Shown: piece by piece, positions 25,446-33,784 of the stretch | Layout of the letters: every line of letters begins with the position of its first letter | How positions within the stretch are numbered: position 1 is the stretch's first letter | Assembly (NCBI GenBank): GCA_040766585.1 | Contig: JAXGQE010000008.1 | Span: forward strand, 1-64,000 | DNA: 64,000 nucleotides | Direction of reading: 5' to 3' | Origin: JAXGQE01 sp040766585 | Lineage (GTDB): Bacteria; Bacillota; SLNR01 | Position numbers and translations under genes: made by a program | Notes under the pieces: model-generated | Databases searched by the model: none | What the model was told of the DNA's origin: nothing | Seen by the model: the letters and a program-made list of their open reading frames with translations, nothing else

Positions 25446-26513
25446 TTGGCCAGAGTTGATGAGAGAGATATTATGTTTTCCAGGTTGAACTACAAAGAAG
25501 GATCCAAAGAATATCTCGACTATTATTCACGTCACCCTGAACGGGAAGAAATGGACAGAGAATTACGAAGGCCGGCTGTGACCGAAGGAAATCCTTCGTA
25601 TGAGCCATTGGTGACACCCATTGGTGATTCAGTATTCCGCTTTCTTGCGGATATAAAAAAATATGCTGAAGGGCCCGTTATGTGCAAACCGGTTGCGGTA
25701 GAACCAGACGAAATTACCGAGAAGCTAAAAGGGCTAGCCCGGTATTACGGGGCGGATATTGTGAAGGTAGTTCAGTTAAGCCCTGAGTTTTACTATTCTT
25801 ATCGGGGAAGAGAATCTTCAGTCTATGGGGAGAAAATTGACACTTTCCATCGCTATGCCATTGTGTATGCTGTTGAGATGGACAAAGATATGATTGAAGA
25901 AGCCCCATTTGCCCCGGAAGCTGTTGAGGTAACAAAGGGATATCTGGATGCAGCTATCATCGGTATGGTGTTGAGCTACTATTTGCGGGGGATTGGGTAT
26001 CCGGCGAGAAATCACATGGATGGCAATTATCTGCTTCCCATGCCTCGTTTGGCGGAAGAGGCGGGCATTGGTGAAATTGGGAAGATTGGCGTCTTGGTCA
26101 CGAAGGAATTTGGTCCGCGAATTCGTCTGGGGGCAGTGACTACTGATGTTGAATTGATTCCTGATTCCAAAGAGCTCTTCGATATATTGTCTTTTTGCAA
26201 TCTCTGCAACAATTGTGCTTTGCGGTGCCCTTCCCAGGCAATTCCGCTGGATACCGCCAACAAGGATGAACACAAACGAGTCAGTGATTATCTTTGCTAT
26301 TCCGTGTGGAAAAGGGTTTTTACCGACTGTGGAATCTGTCTGGCTTCCTGCCCCTTTTCGGGAAAGAATCCGGATGTAAAGAACATTCAGCCTCCCTACA
26401 GTCCTGAGAAAGTAAGAGAAATTGTGGATGCTCACAACATAGCTCTTCACAAAAAGAGAATGGATCCCAAGAGACCTTTTCCCTGGTTGGACCGCAAAGA
26501 AGGTTGGCTATAG
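25446..26513 (+). CDS. Reductive-dehalogenase-like 4Fe-4S protein without export signal
   Basis: 355 residues from a TTG at 25446 (GGAGGG 6 bases ahead). The C-terminal third has two 4Fe-4S motifs: CNLCNNCALRCP (CxxCxxCxxxCP), and a second made of a lone Cys in YLCYS followed by CGICLASCP. This arrangement, with the upstream region IGYPARNH, GEIGKIGVLVTKEFGPRIRL and VTTDVEL, is the pattern of reductive dehalogenases and of the related epoxyqueuosine reductase QueG (family recall). There is no twin-arginine signal and no RdhB anchor gene beside it, so it is a cytoplasmic member whose substrate is unknown. It may bind a corrinoid, as the family does. Confidence 0.75.
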   Translation: MARVDERDIMFSRLNYKEGSKEYLDYYSRHPEREEMDRELRRPAVTEGNPSYEPLVTPIGDSVFRFLADIKKYAEGPVMCKPVAVEPDEITEKLKGLARYYGADIVKVVQLSPEFYYSYRGRESSVYGEKIDTFHRYAIVYAVEMDKDMIEEAPFAPEAVEVTKGYLDAAIIGMVLSYYLRGIGYPARNHMDGNYLLPMPRLAEEAGIGEIGKIGVLVTKEFGPRIRLGAVTTDVELIPDSKELFDILSFCNLCNNCALRCPSQAIPLDTANKDEHKRVSDYLCYSVWKRVFTDCGICLASCPFSGKNPDVKNIQPPYSPEKVREIVDAHNIALHKKRMDPKRPFPWLDRKEGWL

Positions 26514-26571
26514 GGGAACCCGCTGCAATTCAGAATATATATGAATAAGGAGAATCACAAAACCATGAATA

Positions 26572-26603
26572 AAGCACCGAGGGGAGGGGTCCCCCCGGTG
26601 CTT
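26572..26603. terminator. Terminator hairpin between convergent genes
   Basis: AAGCACCGAGGGG and CCCCCCGGTGCTT pair with one mismatch around a short loop. It lies between the iron-sulfur protein gene and the convergent D-aminoacylase gene. The following T content is modest (CTTCTCTGTCTG). Confidence 0.7.
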
Positions 26604-26616
26604 CTCTGTCTGTCCC

Positions 26617-28206
26617 TTATGCCAAAAGCATGTTCTTCTTCAAAGTCCTGCCGGCTTTGGCTCCAGTATGTTCTCCTTCGCGAATGGTGACTTTTCCGTT
26701 AACAATCACATGATGGATTCCTACGGGAAATTGATGGGGATTCAGATAGGTCGCCTGATCTGCGATTTTGTCCGGATCGAAAATGGTAATGTCGGCAGCC
26801 AAGCCCGGTAAGAGGATCCCCCGATCTCGGATGCCGAGTCTCCAGGCGGGAAGTGAAGTCATCTTTTTCACTGCATTTTCCAAGGAAATGACTTTCTCAT
26901 CCCGCACATAGTGCCCCAGGACTCGTGGGAAAGTCCCGTAGTGTCGAGGATGAGGGCGCCCATTCCCCAGTACCCCCTGAGGACTCAAAGAATTTCCGTC
27001 GCTGCCGATCATGATCAAAGGGTGTTTGAGCAAAGTACGAATGTCGTCATCGCACATGGCAAAGCTAATCATTCCAACTTCGCCGTTCTCATCGGCCAAA
27101 AGATCAATCACAAATTCAACAGGATCCATATTCAGTTTGGCGGATATAGATGCTACATCCAACCCTTCGTAATGCTTATTCCTTTCCTTTAGCACAGAGG
27201 CAATAACAATGTGCTCCCATGTTCCGCGGGTACTTCTGCGCTGGTTGATCTCATCTTTAAGCTGCTCTCGAATGGAGGGGGTTTTCAGTCTTTCCAGCAA
27301 GCTGTTTCGGCCTCCATCATGAGCCCACTTGGGAAGAAACATGGAGAGTCCAGTGCTGGTGGCCTCGTATGGATACAGGTCCCCGGATATATCAATGCCA
27401 TGTTCCCTTGAATTCTCCATCAGAGCCAGGATCTTCGATGAAGTTCCCCAGATTTTGCTTCCAGCTGCTTTCACATGAGACCAGTGAACGGGGATCGATG
27501 TTTCTTGACCGATGAAAACAGCCTCTTGCCCAGCTTCCAAAACATTGGCCCCTTCATCACGAATATGACTCACATAGATACCGCCCATACGGGCTGCGAT
27601 TTTGGAAAGCTCGATGAGTTCTTCCGTATTCGTATAGCAGCCGGGCGGGTAAATGAGCCCGGTGCTGATACCAAAAGCCCCCTCGGACATGGCTTCTTGA
27701 ATCAGATTTTTCATTTCCTGGATCTCAAGGGGTGTGGCTTCTCGATTGGCGTACCCTACAACAGATTTTCGTACAGTCCCGTGTCCGATCAGAGCAGCAT
27801 AATTCACCGAACAGCCTTGATCATTGATGAATTGAAGGTGTTCTTTCATGCTTCGCCATGGGATTTGAAGGCCTAGATTTTCGAACTTAGCCCGAATCTC
27901 GTCCACAGCCTCATTCTTGATGGGTGCGGAGGAATTACCACAATTTCCAGTGACTTCGGTGGTAACTCCCTGTCTGATTTTACTTTCTGCATACGGATTC
28001 ACAGGTAGGGTCGTATCCGAATGGGTATGAATATCGATGAAACCGGGCGCTACAATAAACCCGGCAGCGTCAATGATTTCACCTTCTGTCTGATGAACCT
28101 GACCCACTTCGTCAATTCTACCTTGAGTAATGGATACATCTCCCCGATACCAGGGCGACCCGGTACCATCCACAATGTATCCGTTTTTGATAATGATATC
28201 CGCCAA
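26617..28206 (-). CDS. N-acyl-D-amino acid deacylase (D-aminoacylase) family amidohydrolase
   Basis: 529 residues from a TTG at 28206 preceded by AAAGGAGG; the open frame continues upstream without a signal. It has the N-terminal beta-sandwich ADIIIKNGYIVDGTG, PGFIDIHTHSD with the metal ligands His60 and His62, the family-typical TEVTGNCG near residue 87 with a metal-bridging Cys, SHIRDEG and HWSHVKAAG in the barrel, and a C-terminal return to the sandwich (GLAADITIFD). Relatives deacylate N-acyl-D-amino acids or related N-acyl compounds. It fits the other amide-opening enzymes in the window. Confidence 0.87.
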   Translation of the reverse strand: MADIIIKNGYIVDGTGSPWYRGDVSITQGRIDEVGQVHQTEGEIIDAAGFIVAPGFIDIHTHSDTTLPVNPYAESKIRQGVTTEVTGNCGNSSAPIKNEAVDEIRAKFENLGLQIPWRSMKEHLQFINDQGCSVNYAALIGHGTVRKSVVGYANREATPLEIQEMKNLIQEAMSEGAFGISTGLIYPPGCYTNTEELIELSKIAARMGGIYVSHIRDEGANVLEAGQEAVFIGQETSIPVHWSHVKAAGSKIWGTSSKILALMENSREHGIDISGDLYPYEATSTGLSMFLPKWAHDGGRNSLLERLKTPSIREQLKDEINQRRSTRGTWEHIVIASVLKERNKHYEGLDVASISAKLNMDPVEFVIDLLADENGEVGMISFAMCDDDIRTLLKHPLIMIGSDGNSLSPQGVLGNGRPHPRHYGTFPRVLGHYVRDEKVISLENAVKKMTSLPAWRLGIRDRGILLPGLAADITIFDPDKIADQATYLNPHQFPVGIHHVIVNGKVTIREGEHTGAKAGRTLKKNMLLA

Positions 28207-28404
28207 ATGGAAATCCTCCTTTCCAATGGAAACAGCCTTTGGAAAACTTACAGTAAATATTACAATACAATTATACCAGATATGGTGAAGAGGCACACTT
28301 GATCAGACTTTCACGGTATTCGATCCGATTGAAAACTGAAATCCAAAGATTCAATAAATCATAGACAAAATATGTATTTTTCATCATATCATGAAGGCAA
28401 AATG

Positions 28405-28427
28405 TTTTTACTGTTGAATAGTAAAAA
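28405..28427. promoter_or_regulatory. 8-bp inverted repeat upstream of the GIY-YIG/HD operon
   Basis: TTTTTACT and AGTAAAAA flank a 7-base centre. It lies about 45 bases before the start codon in a 266-base divergent region, the right place for an operator. Its A/T-rich stem has no terminator-like T tail. Confidence 0.45.
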
Positions 28428-28472
28428 TGTAGTCATACGTAAGGGGTAAGTGAAAATAGGAGGGCAATATAA

Positions 28473-29672
28473 TTGGTAAAATTAGAGAAAATGATGCTTG
28501 TTTCCTACTGGGACTCCACTGGTGGTGTGCTCATCGATCCTTTTCTCGTGGCTATTTCCGAAAATCTAGAAAGAATAGAAGCAGACGGGCTCATTGTCCA
28601 CTCGGATAAAAAGAAAAAAAGAGCCAAAGCAGAAGACCAAAGCATCTCGGATAAGCCTGTAACTGCAGTATTTACCATAGACGGCAGCCCGAGCCTGACT
28701 ATAATAGGGAAAGCCCATTTTTGCCGAAAAAGACTGTTGGAGACTTTCAAAGTTAAGTCGGCCATCGTCGTGATTTTATGTACAAAAGGGGACAGTATCC
28801 TACAGGAAACGTTTGCACTTGGTGACGATCTGTCCATTCGGGTCTTTGAACCGGTTACAGGGGACGGAGATCAGGACCCATATCCAAAAGTCATTGGCGG
28901 TCAGAGTTTCGATTTTGCATGCAATATCGAACCGCTGAGAAATAGTTCAACCGGCATTGTGAAGGAGTTCTATCCGGACCAGGAATTTAGAGGGAATCTG
29001 TCCTTGCATAAACATGGGAAAGGTCCCTTTTGTGTATTCACCATTCCGGTAACTGCAGCGAAAAAAAAAGGCATATACATTCTTCTGGTGGACGAGCAAG
29101 TCAAGTATATTGGGTTCTGTGATGACCTGTATGAGAAGTTTCATTTCGAGTTTGGACACATACAGCCGAGAGACTGCTACTGGGGAGGTCATCCAGAGAG
29201 ATGCCGGGTGAACCATTTGATTTTAAAAGCTGCTCAGGAAGGAAAGGAGATCAAACTGGCTTTCTCTAACCAACATGCCAGTGAAAGTAAAACAGCAAAG
29301 CTGATTTGGGATTTGAAACCCCAATGGAATATCCACGGGAAAAGGGTGCGCAGCAGAAGTTTCTCTCATTTGAACATTGCCGACGGGACAATGGACGAAT
29401 CAGACATCGACCAGGAAACGGAAGCCGGGCTGGGCAAACGATACCGCCGTTTGACGGACCACCTGAAGAAGACGCAGGGAGATGAGATTGTTTTGGGATT
29501 TGAAGAAATTGAAACGATTAACGGCAGAAAACTGCCTCCATCGGCATACAAATATACCGCCTGGTGGGCCAATGGGGACAGGCCCCAGGCTATCTCATGG
29601 TTGGCTGCCGGCTGGCGAGTCAAACGCGTGGATTTGGGTAAATCCGTAGTATTCCGGAGGGTGGACCGATGA
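28473..29672 (+). CDS. GIY-YIG nuclease-like protein with C-terminal DUF7662 domain
   Basis: 399 residues from a TTG (GGAGGG 8 bases ahead). Residues 1-160 are unassigned. Residues 199-290 match the GIY-YIG fold: GIYILL at 200, KYIGF at 211, a helix with DLYEKF, the Eco29kI-like RDCYWGGHPERCRVNHLI, Glu271 as the metal-binding candidate, and KPQWN. The Arg usually found in the first helix is Lys here. Residues 320-397 (YRRLTDHL, FEEIETINGRKLPPSA, YTAWWAN, WLAAGWRV) match the DUF7662 domain as I recall it. The stop overlaps the start of the HD-domain gene by 4 bases, so the two are translated together. A nucleic-acid-processing or defence role is inference. Confidence 0.72.
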   Translation: MVKLEKMMLVSYWDSTGGVLIDPFLVAISENLERIEADGLIVHSDKKKKRAKAEDQSISDKPVTAVFTIDGSPSLTIIGKAHFCRKRLLETFKVKSAIVVILCTKGDSILQETFALGDDLSIRVFEPVTGDGDQDPYPKVIGGQSFDFACNIEPLRNSSTGIVKEFYPDQEFRGNLSLHKHGKGPFCVFTIPVTAAKKKGIYILLVDEQVKYIGFCDDLYEKFHFEFGHIQPRDCYWGGHPERCRVNHLILKAAQEGKEIKLAFSNQHASESKTAKLIWDLKPQWNIHGKRVRSRSFSHLNIADGTMDESDIDQETEAGLGKRYRRLTDHLKKTQGDEIVLGFEEIETINGRKLPPSAYKYTAWWANGDRPQAISWLAAGWRVKRVDLGKSVVFRRVDR

Positions 29673-30868
29673 ATAAGGAGTTACTGGAGATTGTATTTGA
29701 GGCCGCAAGTATTCAGCGCTGGAATGATCATATTCGGCCCAACAAAGGTTTCACCGAATTGGATAAGCAGGGGCATAAGATGTACTATGCCTTTATTTTG
29801 GGCAGACTGGAAGAGATGGATCAGCGCAGAGATATCCACTGGACGGAATTAATCGAAGGAGGAATTTTTGAATTTTTGCACCGCATTGTCGTGACCGATA
29901 TTAAACCTCCCATATTCTACAAACTCATGGAAAAGAAGAGGGAAGAACTCAATCAGTGGGTGATACAGGAATTAGAAGAAAGGATTACCGATTTCCCCGA
30001 CGGGTTCATGGATCGAATGGTTGCCTACCTGGATCGGCCGGAAGATACCTTTTTGGAGAAACGAATCCTTAAGGCAGCGCATTTTTTGGCTACGAATTGG
30101 GAGTTTAAATTTATTTATCACATGAGCTCCGGGTTGTTCGGACTGGATGAGACCAAGAAAAGAATCGAAGACGAACTGGAAGAATACTACAATATTGCCG
30201 GGGTGCAGAACCTGGTTCTCAATAAGAAAACCAGCAATTTTCTGGATCTTGTGGGCCAGCTCCGATTTCAGCAGCGGTGGGCTCAATCTCCTCGTATTCC
30301 TGAAACTTCAGTTATGGGACATATGCTGGTGGTAGCTTTGATGGCATATTTGTGTTCAGTCCAGATTGATGCATGTCCCCAACGCATTGCGAACAATTTC
30401 TTTGGCGGACTCCTGCATGATTTACCGGAGGTTCTGACTCGGGACATTGTGTCCCCCGTCAAGAAAGCAGTCAAAGGACTGGACATGCTGATCAAAGACA
30501 TCGAGAGCAGTCAGCTGGATGAACAGATATTCCCTTTGCTTCCGAAAGAACTTCACAGCCAGATTCGTTATTATACAGAAAACGAATTTCAATCCAAGAT
30601 TATCATGGATGGGAATGTGCAGATCACGACCAGCCGGGATATCTCTGAGAAATTTAACGAGGACATCTATCAGCCGCTGGATGGTGAGATTTTGAAAGGG
30701 TGCGACCAGCTGGCAGCATACCTGGAAGCGGCTATCTCTTTGCAGCATGGGATTCGTTCGTATCATATTCAAAACGCTTTTGAGACTCTGAAGGAAGCCA
30801 ACAGCGACCTTTTCATCAGCGGAATCGATTTCGGGAAAATCTACAGGAATTTTTCTGTGCGTCAATAA
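29669..30868 (+). CDS. HD-domain phosphohydrolase-like protein (YfbR-like)
   Basis: 399 residues. The second half carries the HD metal site: His218 in VMGHMLVV, His250-Asp251 in LLHDLPE, and a late Asp346 in GCDQLAAY, in the order seen in YfbR-type 5'-nucleotidases and other HD hydrolases. The first 190 residues are helical and unassigned and do not carry the motif. The ATG overlaps the end of the GIY-YIG/DUF7662 gene, so the pair forms an operon, closed by a terminator at 30890. HD enzymes of this type act on nucleotides; combined with a nuclease-like partner, a nucleotide-depletion or signalling role is possible but unproven. Confidence 0.75.
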   Translation: MNKELLEIVFEAASIQRWNDHIRPNKGFTELDKQGHKMYYAFILGRLEEMDQRRDIHWTELIEGGIFEFLHRIVVTDIKPPIFYKLMEKKREELNQWVIQELEERITDFPDGFMDRMVAYLDRPEDTFLEKRILKAAHFLATNWEFKFIYHMSSGLFGLDETKKRIEDELEEYYNIAGVQNLVLNKKTSNFLDLVGQLRFQQRWAQSPRIPETSVMGHMLVVALMAYLCSVQIDACPQRIANNFFGGLLHDLPEVLTRDIVSPVKKAVKGLDMLIKDIESSQLDEQIFPLLPKELHSQIRYYTENEFQSKIIMDGNVQITTSRDISEKFNEDIYQPLDGEILKGCDQLAAYLEAAISLQHGIRSYHIQNAFETLKEANSDLFISGIDFGKIYRNFSVRQ

Positions 30869-30889
30869 AAAGTATGGTAAGAAAAAAAC

Positions 30890-30922
30890 AGGATCGACCG
30901 GAAAGAGTGGATGGTCGATCCT
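30890..30922. terminator. Bidirectional rho-independent terminator
   Basis: AGGATCGACC and GGTCGATCCT pair perfectly. The plus side continues ATTTTTCTTT and the minus side TGTTTTTTTC, so it serves both the HD gene and the histidine operon. Confidence 0.87.
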
Positions 30923-30941
30923 ATTTTTCTTTGCCGCAGAT

Positions 30942-31592
30942 TTAACTTTGAATTCTCTGGTATACCATCTGAGTGATCTCTTCCGCAGCAGATTTGGAAA
31001 GAAGAAGCAATCGAGTAATTTCATTCTGGTAGAGAGCCGCTCGATTTTTGTCTTGTAAGCTGGATGCATTGATCACGACATTCATGGCTGCACCTTCAAC
31101 AGCTGCATGAGCCAGCAAGGCACTGACTCCGGCATCGGAGACAGCATTCTTGTTGCCGTATTCCCCTGCCAAACGGATATATGGAAACAGAGTAACAGCT
31201 AATTTGGCAACGCTTAGCGGTACTTCAGCGGATTTTCCATATGCATCCTGAATGGCACAGGCACGCTCATCCATCTCCTGCGGGCAGGATTTCGGAAGGC
31301 GGAATGCTTCCATGACGCAGCTGAATGCAGCGCTGTCGTCTTCCATGAAGCGAAAAAACTGTGCTTCGATCTCTGGAAGCTCCATATTCCTTCTTCTAAA
31401 TTCTTCGACCTGTGCAGCCGGGATCTGATCAAACTTCTTCTTATCAATCGTGAGCGCGTAGACCATTCGAGTTAACGCCACAGATTGAACTCCGCACCAG
31501 GCTGCTACGGTCCCCCCGCCGGGAGTGGGTGCATCGGACGCTACGGAATGGATAAAATCCTTCAGAGTCATGTCTTCAAATCGGCAGGTCAA
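30942..31592 (-). CDS. fchA: Formimidoyltetrahydrofolate cyclodeaminase
   Basis: 216 residues, matching the cyclodeaminase (FTCD C-terminal-like) family: APTPGGGTVAAWCG (residues 21-34) and the all-helical remainder ending in SAAEEITQMV. It converts 5-formimino-THF to 5,10-methenyl-THF and ammonia, the last step that recovers the one-carbon unit of histidine. The TTG start overlaps the hutI stop, with GGGAGG 9 bases ahead, so translation is coupled. It is the last gene of the operon. Confidence 0.92.
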   Translation of the reverse strand: MTCRFEDMTLKDFIHSVASDAPTPGGGTVAAWCGVQSVALTRMVYALTIDKKKFDQIPAAQVEEFRRRNMELPEIEAQFFRFMEDDSAAFSCVMEAFRLPKSCPQEMDERACAIQDAYGKSAEVPLSVAKLAVTLFPYIRLAGEYGNKNAVSDAGVSALLAHAAVEGAAMNVVINASSLQDKNRAALYQNEITRLLLLSKSAAEEITQMVYQRIQS

Positions 31593-32857
31593 TCATCAGC
31601 ACCTCCCTGTTTGAGGAGCCCGTCTTGCACTCGGATTTTGCCTTTCTTAATGACGGTATGGACATGGTTAATCCCGAAGTGATAGATCAGATATTGCTCG
31701 TTGGGAGCGTCCATAATCACAATGTCCGCCTGCTTGCCGGCTTCAATGCTGCCGATGAGATGACCGCGGCGAATAGCGTGGGCCGCATTGATGGTTATCC
31801 CGTTGATGATTTCCGCCGGTGTCAGGCCCATGCCCAGATAAGCATGTACCATGACGGACTGCAGGGATTCTGTGGGACACGAACCGGGATTGTAATCGGA
31901 TGCAAGGGCAATGGGCAGTCCTTTGGCGATCATTTTCCGAGCCGGAGCATATGTCTTGAGTTTCAGATAAAAGGATGTACCGGGAAGTAGAATTGGAATA
32001 GTGCCAGCAGCTGCCATGTCATCGATGCCTTGGTCGGAGACGGCAACCAGATGCTCTGCCGTCACAGCCTGCACACGAGCAGCAAGTTCGCCGCCGCCCA
32101 TGGGTTCAATTTCATCGGCATGAATTTTGAGGGCTAAACCGAATTCTGCCCCTTTTCGAAGGATTTGCTCGCTCTCTTCGATGGAGAACACGCCTTCCTC
32201 ACAAAAACAGTCAATAAATTCCGCCAGCTTATGATGCGCAACATAAGGGATAACTTCCGTCAGCATGAAATCAATGTATGCAGCTCGATTATTCGAGTAT
32301 TCGGGAGGAACAGCATGGGCTCCCATATAGGTCCGTACGGTCTCTATCGGATGATCCATATCCCGCACAACTTCCAGGCATTTGACCTCATCAAGCAGGT
32401 TCAAGCCATACCCCGACTTTATTTCTACCGTGGTGGTTCCCCACAGCAGCATGGTATTCAGGGTTTTAGCCAGTTTTTCGCTCAACATATCTTTGGAGGC
32501 AGATCGGGTAGCTCGTACTGTGCTTAGAATGCCGCCCCCTTGTTTGAGTATTTCCAGATAGGGGACTCCTCGTAATTTCAGTTCAATTTCATTTTCTCTG
32601 GAACCGTAGTGTACAGCATGGGTGTGGGGATCCACCAGTCCAGGCATCACCACTCTCCCGCCAGCATCGATGATCTGCGTGGAGGCATCCCGATAAAAAT
32701 CACCGGACCCGCCGCCGGTATCCAGGATCATACCTGCTGAAGAAATCGCTACATAGCCGTTTTCAATGATATTCAGATCATTCAGATCTTCCATCGATTT
32801 CGGTGCATTCCCGGCACATGTGACGATCCGTCCATTTTGAATCAAAAGCTCTGCCAT
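31589..32857 (-). CDS. hutI: Imidazolonepropionase
   Basis: 422 residues, the full HutI length. The amidohydrolase metal motif is DPHTHAVHYG, preceded by GRVVMPGLVDP. The barrel has YGLNLLDEVKCL, AHAVPPEY, HADEIEPMGG and the late ALASDYNPGSCPT. It opens 4-imidazolone-5-propanoate to N-formimino-L-glutamate. It lies 10 bases after ftcD, with GAGGTG before its ATG. Confidence 0.96.
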   Translation of the reverse strand: MAELLIQNGRIVTCAGNAPKSMEDLNDLNIIENGYVAISSAGMILDTGGGSGDFYRDASTQIIDAGGRVVMPGLVDPHTHAVHYGSRENEIELKLRGVPYLEILKQGGGILSTVRATRSASKDMLSEKLAKTLNTMLLWGTTTVEIKSGYGLNLLDEVKCLEVVRDMDHPIETVRTYMGAHAVPPEYSNNRAAYIDFMLTEVIPYVAHHKLAEFIDCFCEEGVFSIEESEQILRKGAEFGLALKIHADEIEPMGGGELAARVQAVTAEHLVAVSDQGIDDMAAAGTIPILLPGTSFYLKLKTYAPARKMIAKGLPIALASDYNPGSCPTESLQSVMVHAYLGMGLTPAEIINGITINAAHAIRRGHLIGSIEAGKQADIVIMDAPNEQYLIYHFGINHVHTVIKKGKIRVQDGLLKQGGADD

Positions 32858-32867
32858 GGGTTCACCT

Positions 32868-33764
32868 CTATTCGGCCAGTTGATACTCCAGAGTCTGGTG
32901 GATGCTGAATCCTTCCAGCTGGAGATAGTATTCCAGCGACTGGATCAAAGCAGCCGATGGGACAAGCCCGACGATTTCACTGCCCAAAATGCTGACGCCG
33001 TACCTCCGGCATTCAAACTTAATCATTTCAAATGCCTGGTAGATGGCAGTCTTTTCGTAGTTGACCAGATTCATGGAGATTTGCACTATTTGCCGCTCTT
33101 CCAGTTTCACTGCCATGGCTTTGACAAATCGCAGCCCCCCGTTGCTGTGTCGAATTCTCTTGGCAATGGCATTGGCGATTTCCATGGAATCTGTGGCAAG
33201 ATTGACATTGTACGCTACCAAGAAAAACCTCGCCCCTATAACACTGCATCCGCTTTTGGCATTCATCTCTGCCGGTCCGTAATCAGGCAACCAGTGACTT
33301 TGCTTTATCTTTTCAAAGAATCCTTCATATTCGCCTTTGCGGATGGTGGCCAAATTCTTTCGATCCGGTGAAGAGGCGGCTTCTTCATAGAGATAAACCG
33401 GAATAGCCAGCTCTCTTCCAATTCTCTCGCCAACCCGTCTGGCAATCGATGCACATTCCTCCATGGTGACCTCACGCACCGGAATAAAGGGACAGACATC
33501 CATGGCCCCTATGCGCGGGTGGCCGCCGGTATGCTGGGACATATCAATCACATCCGCTGCTTTTTCCGCCATCCGGAAAGCGACTTCTTCTACAGCCTCC
33601 GGCGGGCCGATAAAGGTAACAACCGTTCGGTTGTGATCATTGTCCGAGGAATAATCAAGGAGCTTCACTCCTGGATGGGATCGGGGCACATCCAGGATCG
33701 CTTCCACTTCATCCCTGTTTCGGGCAGCCGAAAAATTCGGCACACATTCTACTATTTTTGCCAC
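32868..33764 (-). CDS. ftcD: Glutamate formimidoyltransferase
   Basis: 298 residues from a GTG at 33764 (AAGGAGG ahead, 9-base spacing); the upstream open frame overlaps hutU and is not used. VECVPNFSAARN at the start, HTGGHPRIGAMDVCPFIPV and the second FTCD domain (with NVNLATDSMEIANAIAK) identify the family. It moves the formimino group of N-formimino-glutamate to THF and releases glutamate. The cyclodeaminase is a separate protein here (fchA), unlike the mammalian fusion. Its presence shows the THF-dependent branch of histidine breakdown, in place of HutF/HutG. Confidence 0.94.
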   Translation of the reverse strand: MAKIVECVPNFSAARNRDEVEAILDVPRSHPGVKLLDYSSDNDHNRTVVTFIGPPEAVEEVAFRMAEKAADVIDMSQHTGGHPRIGAMDVCPFIPVREVTMEECASIARRVGERIGRELAIPVYLYEEAASSPDRKNLATIRKGEYEGFFEKIKQSHWLPDYGPAEMNAKSGCSVIGARFFLVAYNVNLATDSMEIANAIAKRIRHSNGGLRFVKAMAVKLEERQIVQISMNLVNYEKTAIYQAFEMIKFECRRYGVSILGSEIVGLVPSAALIQSLEYYLQLEGFSIHQTLEYQLAE

Positions 33765-33784
33765 GTCATTCAGCCTCCTTGCAT

